DNA of 64,000 nt from Allolobophora icterica (GCA_963556255.1 OY744607.1:53564670-53628669); one strand, 5' to 3'. Counted from the first letter of the stretch, positions 10,791 through 21,477 are shown. The notes: generated from the letters alone by a model not told the origin. Made by a program: numbers and translations.

Positions 10791-11236
10791 AGCCAAGAAC
10801 AAGCCAGTCAGAGTTAAGAGCAAGCCAGTGAGCCAGTGCAGCCAAGAGTAAGCAAGTCAGAGTACAAAAATAAGCCAAAAGTCAACAATGAGCCGATATA
10901 GCCAAGAACAAGACAGTCAAAGTCAAGAACAAGCCAGCCAGAGTCAATAACAAGCAAGTCAGTGTCAACAATAAGCCAGTCCGAATCAATAATAAGCCAG
11001 TCAGAGTCATGAATAAGCCAAGAGTCAAGAATAAGCCAACATAGCCAAGAAAGGGTCAGTCAAAATAGGCCAAGAGTCAAGAATGAGCCGACATAGCCAA
11101 GAAAAAACCGGTCAGAGTCAAGAACAAGCCAGTCAGAGACAAGAATAAGCCGCAGAGTCAATAATAACCCAACACTCAAGAAAAGCCAATATATATAGCC
11201 AAGGACAAGTCAGTCAGTGTCAAGAATCAGTCACAA
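10790..11236. repeat. Degenerate minisatellite of about 28-30 bp (AAGCCAGTCAGAGTCAAGAA)
   Basis: Units built from AAGCCAGTCAGAGTCAAGAA with variants (GAGCCGACATAGCCAAGAA, AATAAGCCAAGAGTCAAGAA) repeat irregularly about 15 times. Copy-to-copy divergence is high and unit length varies, so no frame is maintained. Confidence 0.8.
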
Positions 11237-11239
11237 CAG

Positions 11240-11445
11240 CTAATAACACAAAGCAGACATACACACAAACATGCATTCTTGCATACAATACATGCGCACA
11301 TACATACAAACGTACGCACACAAACACATTTGCATACATACATATATTCTTACATCTAAACATACAAAGAACATAAAACTAACATACATACTTTGAAACA
11401 TATATACGCGAATACATATATACAAACATAGGCCTACATACTACA
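11240..11445. repeat. (ACAT)n degenerate microsatellite
   Basis: ACATACATAC-type tetramers with frequent substitutions. No coding support. Confidence 0.9.
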
Positions 11446-11538
11446 TAGTGCTGATAATGATGACAATAATGACAATGATGATAGAAGGACTACGACAATC
11501 CTACTTATTCTCTCTGAGTTCAACAGAATTAAGGATTC

Positions 11539-11690
11539 CGCCAGTCGTTGCTATGGTTACGTATTGCCAGTCTCAGCAACTGGGCTGTTCACGTAGCGAA
11601 ACGATTCCCTTTCATCATCCGATTCTTCTATTACGCACATCCGTCGAAGATGTGGGAAAGCCGACGCCTCGAGATGACAGACAAACATAG
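11539..11690 (+). other. Possible coding remnant (unidentified)
   Basis: After a weak acceptor-like GATTCCGCCAG, the plus strand is open for about 50 codons and reads NWAVHVAKRFPFIIRFFYY then AHPSKMWESRRLEMT, with non-repetitive, protein-like composition. It runs directly into ACAT/GACA microsatellite sequence with no donor site. The family is not recognised. It could be a decayed exon or chance; the minus strand is also open here. Confidence 0.22.
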
Positions 11691-11900
11691 AGACATACCT
11701 ACACACATACATACACACATTTAGAGAGACATGCATAGAGACAGAGACATACATGGAGACATACGTATACAGTCCTACACCCACGTATACAGACATACAT
11801 ATTTAGAGATACTTACATAGAGGCATACATGCAATACATACAGACTTAAACACGTAGAGACAGCCATAGAGATATACGTGCAGACATAAATACAGACATA
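11690..11900. repeat. ACATAC/GAGACATAC microsatellite
   Basis: Degenerate ACATAC tetramers interspersed with AGAGACAT. Frames are artefacts. Confidence 0.85.
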
Positions 11901-11904
11901 TTTA

Positions 11905-12765
11905 TATCTGCTGTCCAAATGGTTGAGCGCACCTTAGCAGCCTCCTCTGCACTGGATGCTGGGCTTTCCTCTAATCGCTTGCGGCTGAACCCTGACAAGA
12001 CTCAGTTTATCTGGCTTGGTGGTCGCCTCCAACTCAGCAAGATTGATTTGGAATCTCTGTATCTCATGCTTCCCCTCAATAAGTTCTCCTCTGTTCGTGA
12101 CTTGGGGCTTGTCCTCGATCCTACCCTTTCCGTCACTGATCAAAATTAATTAACCTTGTATCCCGATCTTGCTTTTATCATCTACGCCAGCTTCGATCCA
12201 TCCGTAGGTGTTTTTCGGTCCATGCTGTCACTACTCTGGTCCACGCTTTGATCTGCACTCGAGTTGACTTTGGCTGTGCTCTGTGCATTGGCCTTTCCTC
12301 CTCCAATATGCACAAACTTCAGTCTATTCTTAATGCTGCTACTCGGCTTATAGGTGTTTTTCCTAAGTTTGCCCACATCTCTGCCTTTATTCGTGATTAC
12401 CTCCACTGGCTTCCTGCCCAACAGAGAATTCAGTTCAAAACCCTCACCCTCGTGCGCAACTGCCTCACTGGGTCTGCTCCGTCTTACCTAACGAATTTCT
12501 GCACCTCGGTTTCTTCCTTGCCTGAGAGGACCTCCTTGCTATCCTCGGCCCGTGACCTTATGGTTGTTCCGCGTTTGCACTCTTCCATGGCCCAATCCAG
12601 GAACTTTGCCTATGTTGGTCTTTCAGTCTGGAATAGTCTTTCCCCAGTCTCTCCGCCAAGAGCACTGTCACACGTAGGGTATTGGCGGAGTTATGTACTT
12701 CAAAATTCTATCCATCAACTCCTTTATTGTAAACCGAATCCGTTTTAAAAGGTGCGTAAAATCAC
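11905..12765 (+). pseudogene. L2-type LINE ORF2 3' fragment, frameshifted
   Basis: Two adjacent plus-strand frames together give the C-terminal third of an L2-like reverse transcriptase. The first (11,919-12,149) has LRLNPDKTQFIWLGGR and LGLVLDPTLSV, corresponding to the post-FADD region. The second (12,248-12,748) has ARVDFGCAL-like sequence, LQSILNAATRLIG, LHWLPAQQRIQFKTL and SAPSYL, the hallmark L2 tail. A stop and frame change between them, plus loss of everything 5' including the YADD motif, mark it as dead. A SINE in the opposite orientation follows immediately. Confidence 0.85.
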
Positions 12766-12769
12766 CTGA

Positions 12770-13090
12770 AATTACTTTAATCCTAATTTATAACTTCTAT
12801 CGCGCCGGCGTCTAATGCATAAAGCATCAACCGATGGCGCACCAAAACCAAATCCGTATTCAGGTCAGTGCAACATATTTAAGTGTGACGTAACCTGAAA
12901 GCGCTACATAATGTAAGGATAAAAAAACGCTCCCTCTAGCGGTTTATCGCCGCCGTCGTCTGCTTTAAAAGAGTAGGCCCTTACTTTTCGATTGGTGCAG
13001 CAGACTATACCAAGGAACAGTCAGTCAGTCGAGCGGGATTTGAACCCACGACCATTTTATCGCCTGGACAAAAGGAATCGTTAAATAACA
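12770..13090 (-). mobile_element. tRNA-derived SINE with L2-like 3' tail
   Basis: Read on the minus strand, the element begins with a tRNA-like head containing the Pol III B-box-like GGGTTCAAATCCCGC (near 13,030-13,050), followed by a body and the tail GCATTAGACGCCGGCGCGAT near 12,776-12,815. The tail ends in AGAAGTTATAAA, similar to the end of L2 LINEs, whose enzymes mobilise such SINEs (established for V-SINE/L2-type pairs; inferred here). The A box is poorly preserved. Confidence 0.5.
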
Positions 13091-13534
13091 AAGACGCGTC
13101 GATGAATTCTTTAACATAGACGAGAAAGAACTGTTATTACGACCGTCTCTCTCTCTCGGGTACGAGAACGCGCTACCCGTTTCTATAGAAACGGGCGGTA
13201 ACCGGGGATCTATCTTCACGACCTTCCTGGGGGCAGGGCCACAGGGAGAGACGGACGTACGGACGGCCGACTCTGCCCCACCCTCCAGAGGCCGAGGAAC
13301 GGTGTTGGGTTTTACACGGTCGGTGAACAAGATAAGTGTTGCCATGGTGATAAGCGTTGCCGTGGTTATAAGTCTTGATATGTAGCTGGGGTTTAACGCT
13401 TTTTAAGTATATCACATTTAAATATATTTCTCTGCAGTTCATAGCATTGCATCGTGTTACGCAAGAGCGCGTTTGAACAGACACTTAAAATTTCTGAATT
13501 ACAATTACAATTGAATATCAGTATTGATGATGAT
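13090..13534. other. No feature recognised
   Basis: Moderately GC-rich sequence (13,150-13,330) without a convincing exon. Open frames exist on the minus strand but show no recognisable motif. Confidence 0.35.
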
Positions 13535-13539
13535 AATAA

Positions 13540-13604
<65 letters not shown>

Positions 13605-13640
13605 CAATAGTAATAACAATAATACTAATAGTAGTAGTAG
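13535..13640. repeat. (AAT)n microsatellite
   Basis: About 20 perfect AAT units, then degenerate AACAAT/AGTAAT/ACTAAT/AGTAGT units. Confidence 0.95.
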
Positions 13641-13690
13641 ATACTAGCTTGCCAGACAACAAGCTATGCTACGACTATATACATATAAAC

Positions 13691-14642
13691 TAGGGACCTG
13701 CGAATCGCAAATTTTCAGTCGAATCGAATCTCGAATCGAATCGGGGGTAAAGGTTCGAATTCGAATCGAATCTCGAATCGAATCAGCGGGTATCAGTTTG
13801 ATATTCGTGAAGCTTGATTGCACAGGCGTAGGCCTACCACAGTAGGCCCTATCAGAATATCAATAACTTTTCTGCAGTTTAAAATCAAATTAAACTAAAC
13901 ATTAGGCTAATTAACGGAATTAAAAATAACACAAATAATTTGAGTCCTTGGTCGCTCGCCTAGCAGTGAGGTACGGGCGAACGGTTAATCGCTCGCCTAG
14001 CCGAAAGCGTCGCACCGTCGGTCGTCGCTCGATGAGGTTGAGTTAGACTCCAAGACGATAGACGAACCTGGAGCCAGACCATTATTTTACTTACCTAATT
14101 TACATTACTTTAATTTACTTAGGTGAATGTGTGCCGTGACCTAATAACTGCTGAGTGATCACTCTAATTTCGTACAATATGATTGGCCATAACAACACGG
14201 TCGACACCTTATGCCTCGTGACATCATTCGTAAAGTCACTAATTATATGCAGCTATACGAATACGATGCACAAATACGCTGTACACAAACGTTCTAGAGG
14301 TCGACTGCACGTCGCTTGCCTGCTCAATCCAGCGCGATCGATTTTCAAACCGCCTACTATTTTCAAATTGAGAAGCTCTGAGTAGGCCTATAACATTCTA
14401 ATTATAAACCCTTTTCTTGCCAGAGGGTTTGCTGTCGTCGCGTGCCGCTTTGCACGCAGAAATTCAACAACCAATCCACGCGCAATTAACACAATTAGTT
14501 TACATTACAGTGCGTCAAGGGCTAATCATTTTTCTGAAAAATGATTCGAAATTTTTCGAATCATGACATCATTTTCGAATCGAATCGAATACCTCCGTCC
14601 GATTCGTTTTCGAATCGAATATCGAAGCTTCGCAGGTCCCTA
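13691..14642. mobile_element. hAT-like non-autonomous DNA transposon, 952 bp
   Basis: The ends are perfect inverted repeats, TAGGGACCTGCGAA at 13,691 and its complement TTCGCAGGTCCCTA ending at 14,642. Both flanks carry the 8-bp direct repeat ATATAAAC (13,683-13,690 and 14,643-14,650), the target duplication expected of hAT elements. Subterminal sequence is crowded with GAATCGAATC motifs at both ends, as transposase-binding arrays often are. No transposase domain is recognisable inside, so it is a MITE or internally deleted copy. The perfect TIR core and TSD suggest a fairly young insertion. Confidence 0.88.
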
Positions 14643-14659
14643 ATATAAACTACAAAAAC

Positions 14660-14850
14660 AAAACTATGTACGTACAAAAATAAGTGCATGCATACACACA
14701 TATATTCATTACATGTATACACAAATACATCTACACATACCAATATATATACATACATACTTTCATACATACATACACATGTCACATACATACACACATA
14801 CATACATGCACAAATGCAAACATACATACATACCAATTTTGTGCATAGTT
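14660..14850. repeat. ACATAC degenerate microsatellite
   Basis: CATACATACA-type tetramers with interruptions. The TYIHTYIH-like frames are artefacts. Confidence 0.85.
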
Positions 14851-14879
14851 TGCAAGTATACGTATACGTGCGTCGATGT

Positions 14880-15190
14880 AGTCTAGCTCCGTCGATAATT
14901 CACCAGACTACGATTCCGACAAACGTCTCTAGACGAATCCCCATCCACTGTTGCGGGCGACCTCAGCGACCCCACTGACCTTGTGACCTGGATGCGAATG
15001 ACACGTGACCGCCCGGCGGCCATACTGTCCGAACACTTGTCGGGCGCATGCGTCAACCTCCGCCTGCCTGAGCGATAGCCACTGTCTGACCACGGACTGC
15101 CGGAACAGTAGATCGGGTCGTCGTCGGCAGACTGCACAGTCGATGGATACTTGTTAGAAGCGACTCTGCATGAATGCCATTGAAGTCGGG
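14880..15190 (-). other. CpG-rich open segment, unidentified
   Basis: The minus strand is open over roughly 300 bp (reading PSTVQSADDDPIYCSGSP and DSGYRSGRRRLTHAPDK, ending RNRSLVNYRRS) with non-repetitive composition and many CpGs. No family is recognised and no splice pair could be defended. It may be an exon, part of a transposon, or noncoding. Confidence 0.2.
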
Positions 15191-15329
15191 GCCAAGTGCT
15201 TATAGAAACAAACCCACACACACCCACGCACATACGTAAGCACATACACATATACGCACACAGCACATACGCATATACACGGAGGCATACGTACGCAAGC
15301 AAGCACAAGTACGCCATCACAAGCACACA

Positions 15330-15885
15330 TTAGTCTAATTCGATCTTTTATCTAATCTTGATATAATGTAATTTTTTTGATCAGCTCTGATCTTTCATCT
15401 AATCTAGTCTTTAATGTACTCTAATCTGTTCAGGGCTACTATATCTAAGCATGCAGCAGCATGCTTTGCGACCGCTGTGCACTGAGAGGGAGAGGACACG
15501 CAACACAATCTGAGACCCAGACTGCATCCATTTGCCCTTCCTATTAAAGATAATAGGAACTTTCTGACCCGGATGACGTATAAAAACAGTTATTAGACAG
15601 TACCATACTGGCTTGCATGACGTATTAAAAAAACAGCCATTAGCTATATATAAGCAGTACCCAAGTGAACTAACTGTACCCCATTGCGTTCTGCCAGTCA
15701 GAACTTTTTGAATAAACGAAGATATATAATTATCTAACCTTTCATCTAATATAATCTTTGACCTGATCTAAGAGTTTTCACAGTTTTTGATAGCGAAACA
15801 ATCCAATCTTTGATCTGATCTAATCTTTAATCTAATCAAATCTTCAACCCAATCCATTCTTTAATATAATCCAGTCATTTCTAAC
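15330..15885. repeat. Degenerate TCTAATCTTTGA minisatellite interrupted by an insertion
   Basis: Units resembling TCTAATCTTTGATCTGA occupy about 15,335-15,430 and 15,725-15,880. The intervening 290 bp is unrelated (described separately), so the two halves were probably once continuous. Confidence 0.65.
15432..15724 (+). mobile_element. Possible solo LTR or LTR-like insertion
   Basis: The insert begins TGTTCAGGGCTAC and contains a TATATAAG box at about 15,645. Some 60 bp further on is GAATAAACG, which could act as a polyadenylation signal. Two partial direct repeats, CAGTTATTAGACAGTACC-like and GCATGACGTATTAAAAA-like, lie just upstream. A TATA box and poly(A) signal at this spacing fit a small LTR, but a clean CA terminus and target duplication were not found. 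Confidence 0.3.
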
Positions 15886-16250
15886 GTGTCACTGTCACAA
15901 CGGACAAGGCGTTGATCGACATTATAAGCTTCAAGCGAAACAATAATTTCGAATAAATGAAAATCGCAGATTCGTTCAGGAAGTCCAATATGTCAGAGAA
16001 ATCAGAAATGAGGCCACGGTGGATGAGCAAATTGAAACAGATGGGTCCGAAGTTGGGACATGATTGACAGCACGGAACCGACAGAACGCAGAGAACTGGA
16101 AAGGCAATTCTCCGAGCGCTGATGGACCAGCCGCCGATGAATCCCAAGAGAACGGTATTGCTTTCGTGCTATGACAGGAGAGTCTTATACGTCTACTGGT
16201 CGCTTTGCAATATTCGATGGACGAGAATTGAACAGAAACAAAGATGCATG
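15886..16250. other. No feature recognised
   Basis: Non-repetitive sequence open in several frames for 60-90 codons. None has a recognisable motif or matching splice sites. Confidence 0.3.
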
Positions 16251-16745
16251 CATACATACATACCTACGAAATAACTAAGTACATTCATACATAATTATCT
16301 AAATACATAAGTACATACACAAGTACATACATACATACATACATACATACATACACAACTACATACTTACATACATACATATACACCTTCATCATCAGGA
16401 TGCCTTATGAAGCTGCTTAGTATATGCTATATATTAATAAATTTAATTAATAAATTATAAAACAATATAAATTGGGGATAACTGAGACAATTATTAGTAG
16501 CTAACATTAACATATTATTAGTAATTATCTGTACAAACACGTTTACGTTGTTGTACACCAAAATGCGGTTTGTAATTGGTTCTAATAAAAATATTCTATT
16601 CTATTCTATATATACATATGCACACATACAATATACATACATACACACATACATAAATTCACACATACATACATACACATACATGCATACATACATACCT
16701 AAATTCATACATACATACACAAATTCAAACATACATGCCTAAGTA
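16250..16745. repeat. ACAT/TACATACA microsatellites around an AT-rich spacer
   Basis: Degenerate ACATAC repeats at 16,250-16,390 and 16,610-16,745, separated by AT-rich DNA with no gene. The following 16,746-16,985 is unassigned non-repetitive sequence. Confidence 0.8.
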
Positions 16746-16989
16746 CATAATATACAATGCCTAAAGCGATTATTTTTCTAAGCGACAAATTTGAAATTCT
16801 TACTGACACTCCCGGAAGGAAGACAACTCTATTCGTAAGGGGGGTGGGGGGTACTTGTATGTTAGCATGTATACATGCAAAGCAGACGACTGCTGGTTTT
16901 GCTGCCTCGAAAGGCAATGATCTTTTGCAGCTCCTGATTAGCCTCAATTGGCGGAAGCATTTGCTGACCAAATAATTCACGTGGCTTGT

Positions 16990-17170
16990 CATCACTTCGT
17001 CATCCATCCACCCACCCATCCATCCACCCACCGACCCATCCACCCACCCACCCACCCATCCACCCATCCATGCACCCACTCACCCGCCAAAATCCTTCCA
17101 TCCATCCACCCATCTACCCACCCACCCACTTACTAACCAACCCATCTACCCACCCACTAACCCACCCACT
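16990..17170. repeat. CCAC/CCAT/CACC microsatellite
   Basis: Degenerate CCATCCACCCA tetramers. The proline/histidine-rich and the glycine/tryptophan-rich frames are simple translations of the repeat. Confidence 0.9.
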
Positions 17171-17272
17171 AAACACCGGATGAATGAACTAATGAGCGAA
17201 TGAACGAATGCATAAATGAAAACGCGATCGTCCGATAGATGTATGAATGGTTGACTGGACCGACGACGCATG

Positions 17273-17350
17273 GACCCTCCCTCCCTCCCTCGATCACCTC
17301 CATCCCTCCCTTCCTCCCTCCCTCCCTCCCTCCGTCCCTCCCTCCCGCCC
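17273..17350. repeat. (CCCT)n tract
   Basis: CCCTCCCT tetramers with GAT and CCTT interruptions, similar in composition to the window's first 700 bp. Confidence 0.85.
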
Positions 17351-17457
17351 TTTAAATGGCTTACACTGACTGTTTCCATTGAAATTGCTTCACAGAACGA
17401 GATTAGTCTCCGCCCAGAGCATCAAAGCCGATCGCCAGATGGCCTCATCTACCAATG

Positions 17458-17952
<495 letters not shown>

Positions 17953-17964
17953 ACGCACGCAAAT

Positions 17965-18045
17965 TGACCTGATTACGGATTGGTTTTAGTGCGTCATCGC
18001 TTGATGCCTTGTGCATTAGACATAGGCGCGATTGAAATAATATTA
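17965..18045 (+). mobile_element. SINE 3' tail fragment (L2-like end), plus orientation
   Basis: The sequence CATCGCTTGATGCCTTGTGC followed by ATTAGACATAGGCGCGATTG matches in inverse orientation the tails at 7,715-7,810 and 12,770-12,870. It is preceded by the CA array and followed by a TTA/TAA run. Confidence 0.5.
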
Positions 18046-18149
18046 CAGTGTATTATTATTATTACAATTACATGCAACCACAATTTATATCATATATGCT
18101 GGTATTAATACATTATCATACACTGATGCATTAATATGTGTTAATGCAT

Positions 18150-18193
<44 letters not shown>

Positions 18194-18236
18194 ATGCATT
18201 AATATATGTATATATATATATTTATATATATGTCAA
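18150..18236. repeat. (TA)n microsatellite
   Basis: TA runs at 18,151-18,188 and 18,209-18,230, separated by CCTTTATGCATTAATATATG. Surrounding sequence is AT-rich with repeated TTAATGCAT motifs. Confidence 0.9.
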
Positions 18237-18383
18237 AGCAATGATATATTATGTTAATGCATTGATACATGTTAATGTTATTAAGCAAATAGCCCATAGA
18301 AATTCTAGTAAATAGTCTAATAACATTTGAAATTTTATGACCCCTTATTTAGAAGGAAATTGCGACGTCTTCAAAACGTTGGT

Positions 18384-18455
18384 TGCCCCCAGTGAGGTTT
18401 GAACTCACGACCCCTGGTTTACAAGACCAGTGCTCTGCCACTGAGCTATAGAGGC
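18384..18455 (-). tRNA. tRNA-Thr (anticodon TGT)
   Basis: A complete 72-nt cloverleaf on the minus strand. The acceptor stem GCCTCTA pairs with TGGGGGC through G-T wobbles, with discriminator A. The D arm is GCTC-AGTGGCA-GAGC and the anticodon arm is CTGGT-CTTGTAA-ACCAG with TGT at positions 34-36. The variable loop has 5 nt and the T arm is GTGAG-TTCAAAC-CTCAC. A boxes and B boxes (TAGCTCAGTGG, GTTCAAACC) match Pol III internal promoters, and a TTTT terminator lies about 8 nt downstream (complement of 18,373-18,376). CCA is not encoded, as expected in a eukaryotic nuclear gene. It appears functional. Confidence 0.95.
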
Positions 18456-18697
18456 TTACGAGCACCTGGCTGCTTGACGGTCCTTTTAGCCCGATCTTCA
18501 AAGTAACATGTCAATACGCTGAGCAAATATTTGATTCATAGAATTATGACGAACAGTTCAGGACACTAGAAACACTTATATCAAAACGTCTTCTATCGAC
18601 GTATGCTCTTCTTCATCGTCTTGTTTCAATATGAAGTTTTTCAATTATTCATTTATCTGCAAGTGGAGTTACTTGTTTATTTACATTTCTCTTTCAG

Positions 18698-18846
18698 CGT
18701 ACATGCGATCGCTCGAGACTGCCATCTGGGGGAGAGAAACGTCGAGGATTTGATCAAAGTCGTCGAAACGATACTTCGTAAATGCTCAGAAGCAACGGAA
18801 ATGTCGAAAGCAGCTCAGCCGAAAGTGGAAGACGGAGGCGTCTCAG
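18698..18846 (+). CDS. Penultimate exon of an unidentified host gene
   Basis: A good acceptor (pyrimidine-rich tract ending TTTCTCTTTCAG at 18,697) opens an exon reading VHAIARDCHLGERNVEDLIK, then VVETILRKCSEATEMSKA and PKVEDGGVSG. It ends at TCAG|GTCTGT. One base is left over at the 3' end, and the exon at 19,511 supplies the matching two bases, so the two join in frame across a GT-AG intron of 664 bp. If unspliced, the frame stops 6 bp into the intron. The amphipathic EDLIKVVETILRKC suggests a helix. I do not recognise the protein. Upstream exons are not identified; about 18,456-18,690 is presumed intron. Confidence 0.6.
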
Positions 18847-18879
18847 GTCTGTCTTGATTTATCATTTACCTATGTTGGG

Positions 18880-19080
18880 GATGCTCAATAGTGTAGTGGT
18901 TAGCATACTGGAATGTTTCAATGAAGAGGTCAGGGATTCGAATCCCTGCCAAGGCAGAAATTTGGTTCGAGATTCTGTTCCACCTGCGCCCCTTAACCAA
19001 CTCGGCTATAATGAGTACACTGACCGTACACTGTCGGTGGGAAGATGGGATGGCTGGCCACACGCCCTCATACACCAAGG
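18880..19080 (+). mobile_element. tRNA-derived SINE
   Basis: The head (about 18,887-18,955) keeps an A-box-like TAGTGTAGTGGTTAGCATA and a B-box-like GGGATTCGAATCCCTGC but cannot form a proper anticodon arm. The tail just after it (CAGAAATTTGGTTCGAGATTC then CACCTGCGCCC) recurs after another tRNA-like head at 27,110-27,235. It sits inside the intron of the gene at 18,698-19,635. Confidence 0.6.
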
Positions 19081-19194
19081 CTAAGAAAAATGAGGTGCTA
19101 ATACTTCACCCATGGCTGCTTCTCAGGGCTATCGTAAGGGACTGCTCCTCTTCTTCTACAATGCGCTATATTAAGTGTCCTGATACATACATTG

Positions 19195-19375
19195 TAATTA
19201 GTAACTTCTATAGCGCTGGTGTTAACATATGCCCAATAAATCTAAATCATTTTAACCTAAACCACACAGAAATCTCAAAGCAAATGACTGCCCTGGCATG
19301 TAATTGAACCCGCGAATTCTCGGTTGTCAGTCCAGCTGAAGCACTCAACTAACCTATAAGAGTGCTGTTGGGCGT
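19195..19375 (-). mobile_element. Decayed tRNA-derived SINE with L2-like tail
   Basis: On the minus strand a tRNA-like B box GCGGGTTCAATTACATGCC (near 19,297-19,315) leads towards the tail TAGAAGTTACTAATTACAAT near 19,195-19,215, the same order as in the SINE at 12,770-13,090. The body is eroded. Confidence 0.4.
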
Positions 19376-19510
19376 GGTGCGGATTGTTCCATTAGGCGAG
19401 ACTGATTTGCGAGATGGTTGATTGCTTTAAGTTCCGGTTGATTGCTTTCTGTTCCAGTTGATTGTTTTTCAGCTCCAGTTGATTGTTTTTGGTTCTGGTT
19501 GTGCTTCTAG

Positions 19511-19635
19511 GTCAGAAGAATTTGACGTTTAAACTCGCCAAAGTCATCATCACTCCAAAGGCGATTCTCGATGCAATCGAATACCTCGAGTCTCTGCCTC
19601 TCTCTGGTACCTCGACGAACATAACGAGTCAGTAG
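19511..19635 (+). CDS. Terminal coding exon of the unidentified host gene
   Basis: Acceptor GTTGTGCTTCTAG precedes an exon reading (G)QKNLTFKLAKVIITPKAI, then LDAIEYLESLPLSG and TSTNITSQ, ending at TAG 19,633-19,635. Its phase fits the exon ending at 18,846. A fragment comprising the acceptor and the first 17 bases of this exon is duplicated at about 19,818-19,926, where a TTA microsatellite cuts it off. No poly(A) signal was identified with confidence. The protein is not recognised. Confidence 0.6.
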
Positions 19636-19671
19636 TCGCTGGAACTGAAAATGCTGAAAAACTGAAAAACT

Positions 19672-19676
19672 TAAAA

Positions 19677-19724
<48 letters not shown>

Positions 19725-19926
19725 TTTTTTTGCCCTGAGGTACTTCATTCCCTCAGGGACTTAGAGATTAAGTGTGCAATTTTTCTGAAACGGTTACTCC
19801 TCGTCCAAGTCAGATTGGGCGTGGTGCGGATTGTTCCATTAGGCGAGACTGATTTGTTTTTCAGCTCCAGTTGATTGTTTTTGGTTCTGGTTGTGCTTCT
19901 AGGTCAGAAGAATTTGACGTTTAAAC
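19672..19926. repeat. TTA microsatellite plus a dispersed repeat and a partial exon duplication
   Basis: (ATT)n at 19,676-19,724 is followed by TGCCCTGAGGTACTTCATTC and AGGGACTTAGAGATTA, a block also present at about 38,670-38,745 and, in part, near 20,610-20,640; each time it abuts a TTA/AAT array, so it looks like a retroelement end with a TAA tail. From about 19,818 the sequence repeats the host intron/exon border at 19,376-19,527. Confidence 0.6.
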
Positions 19927-20070
<144 letters not shown>

Positions 20071-20646
20071 AATGATTGTCTCAACCATTCACACCGCACT
20101 ATTGCAATTTCTCGCATGCCTATTTATTCCTTTCACTCTAAGCGCATATTTTAACTCCCTAAGTTCTTTTTAAACTGCAGATTAAATTCCATTAAGTAAC
20201 AATTAGGCCTAGCATAGCAGACTTTAATTTTAAATTTTTCTTAGATCGGAACATTTTATTCTCTGATTATTGGAACACAACTAGTGTACCGGTAGTATGA
20301 ACTTCAACTACGCGATATCTGATTTTGTCTCCTTTATTTTCTACGCTGTTACTGTAAATTATTAAATTAGAATTTGATTTTATGGTGTACCCGTGCGACA
20401 GAGAACCACACGCGCGTGCATAGTAGGATTTGTTGTAAAACTATGGTAGCGTAGTGAATGGGAAGTGGACAATCCCTCTGAGTTGACGCAGCGCCCGCGG
20501 AACTTTTTGCCCAGTGCTTTGCCTTGATATGACACTTTGTGAATTTTATCGTCCAGTCCTTTTATAACCTCTCGGTGAAAGGAGTGTCATCCAGTCAATA
20601 CAAGATGTTGAAGTCCCTGAGGGATCCTGTAGGCCTATACCTCGGG
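20071..20646. other. No feature recognised
   Basis: AT-rich sequence without a defensible exon or repeat match, except the short repeat end adjoining the AAT array near 20,610-20,646. Confidence 0.35.
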
Positions 20647-20751
<105 letters not shown>

Positions 20752-20919
20752 TCGTTTAATATCTTCAAACTGACAATAACGCAGTATGATTACAAATCAG
20801 TATGAACGGATGATCACAAGTTATTACAGGAGTCGAATTTAACTGTACACGGCAGCCATACAAGGCGCCCATCACGTCCTACATCTCATTTTATCAAACG
20901 CACCATCTCGCGAATGAAA

Positions 20920-21010
20920 GGCTGATTGGACCTAAATTTGAGAGGGTTGCGGGAAGCGATCCCGCCACCGCTTGCTCTTCACGCCAGTGATGTTACCACT
21001 ACTCTATGTT
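20920..21010 (-). mobile_element. Possible tRNA-derived SINE head
   Basis: On the minus strand GTAGTGGTAACATCACTGG resembles a tRNA A-box/D-arm region, and CGGGATCGCTTCCCGC about 35 bp later can form a T-arm-like hairpin. The anticodon region is unpaired. The rest of 20,752-21,469 contains nothing I recognise. Confidence 0.3.
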
Positions 21011-21477
21011 CTATCCTTTTTATTTGCCGCTGCTAACCTTTTCACCTAGGCCTATATAGGCTTGTTGTTTATCGTCTGCTAGGCTATTCTATTCTGAATC
21101 CGGGTTCTGTTGTTCACTAATTTATCTCCAAGACCCATAAAAGGCCTACCATCTGATCGGCCTTTTACAGATCTACCTCACCAGCAACGTCATGATAGGC
21201 CTAATGTTGGACGTATGCAGTGCTCTGCGGTGCGTTATGAAAACATTTATAAACTATTTTAGCACTGATACTGCTTTCACATATATAGGGCCTACTTAAT
21301 ACTAACATCCATTAATCTGTGGCAGTGTTCATTACTAACCTGCTGTCTGTTTCATAATCAATTGCTACAAATTTCGTTGTGGTGCTGCTGTGTGATCCCA
21401 TCGCATCTGTGTCGACGGGAACTTGCATTAAACGAATACTTGCTTTGATTTCAAACCATAGATTTCATTATGGAAGG

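Noticed and set aside
14155..14385. 76-codon plus-strand frame inside the hAT-like element at 13,691-14,642
   Set aside because: No transposase or other motif; the element appears non-autonomous.
18887..18955. A second functional tRNA gene
   Set aside because: A and B boxes are present but the anticodon and acceptor arms do not pair, and the downstream tail recurs at 27,150, so it is a SINE.
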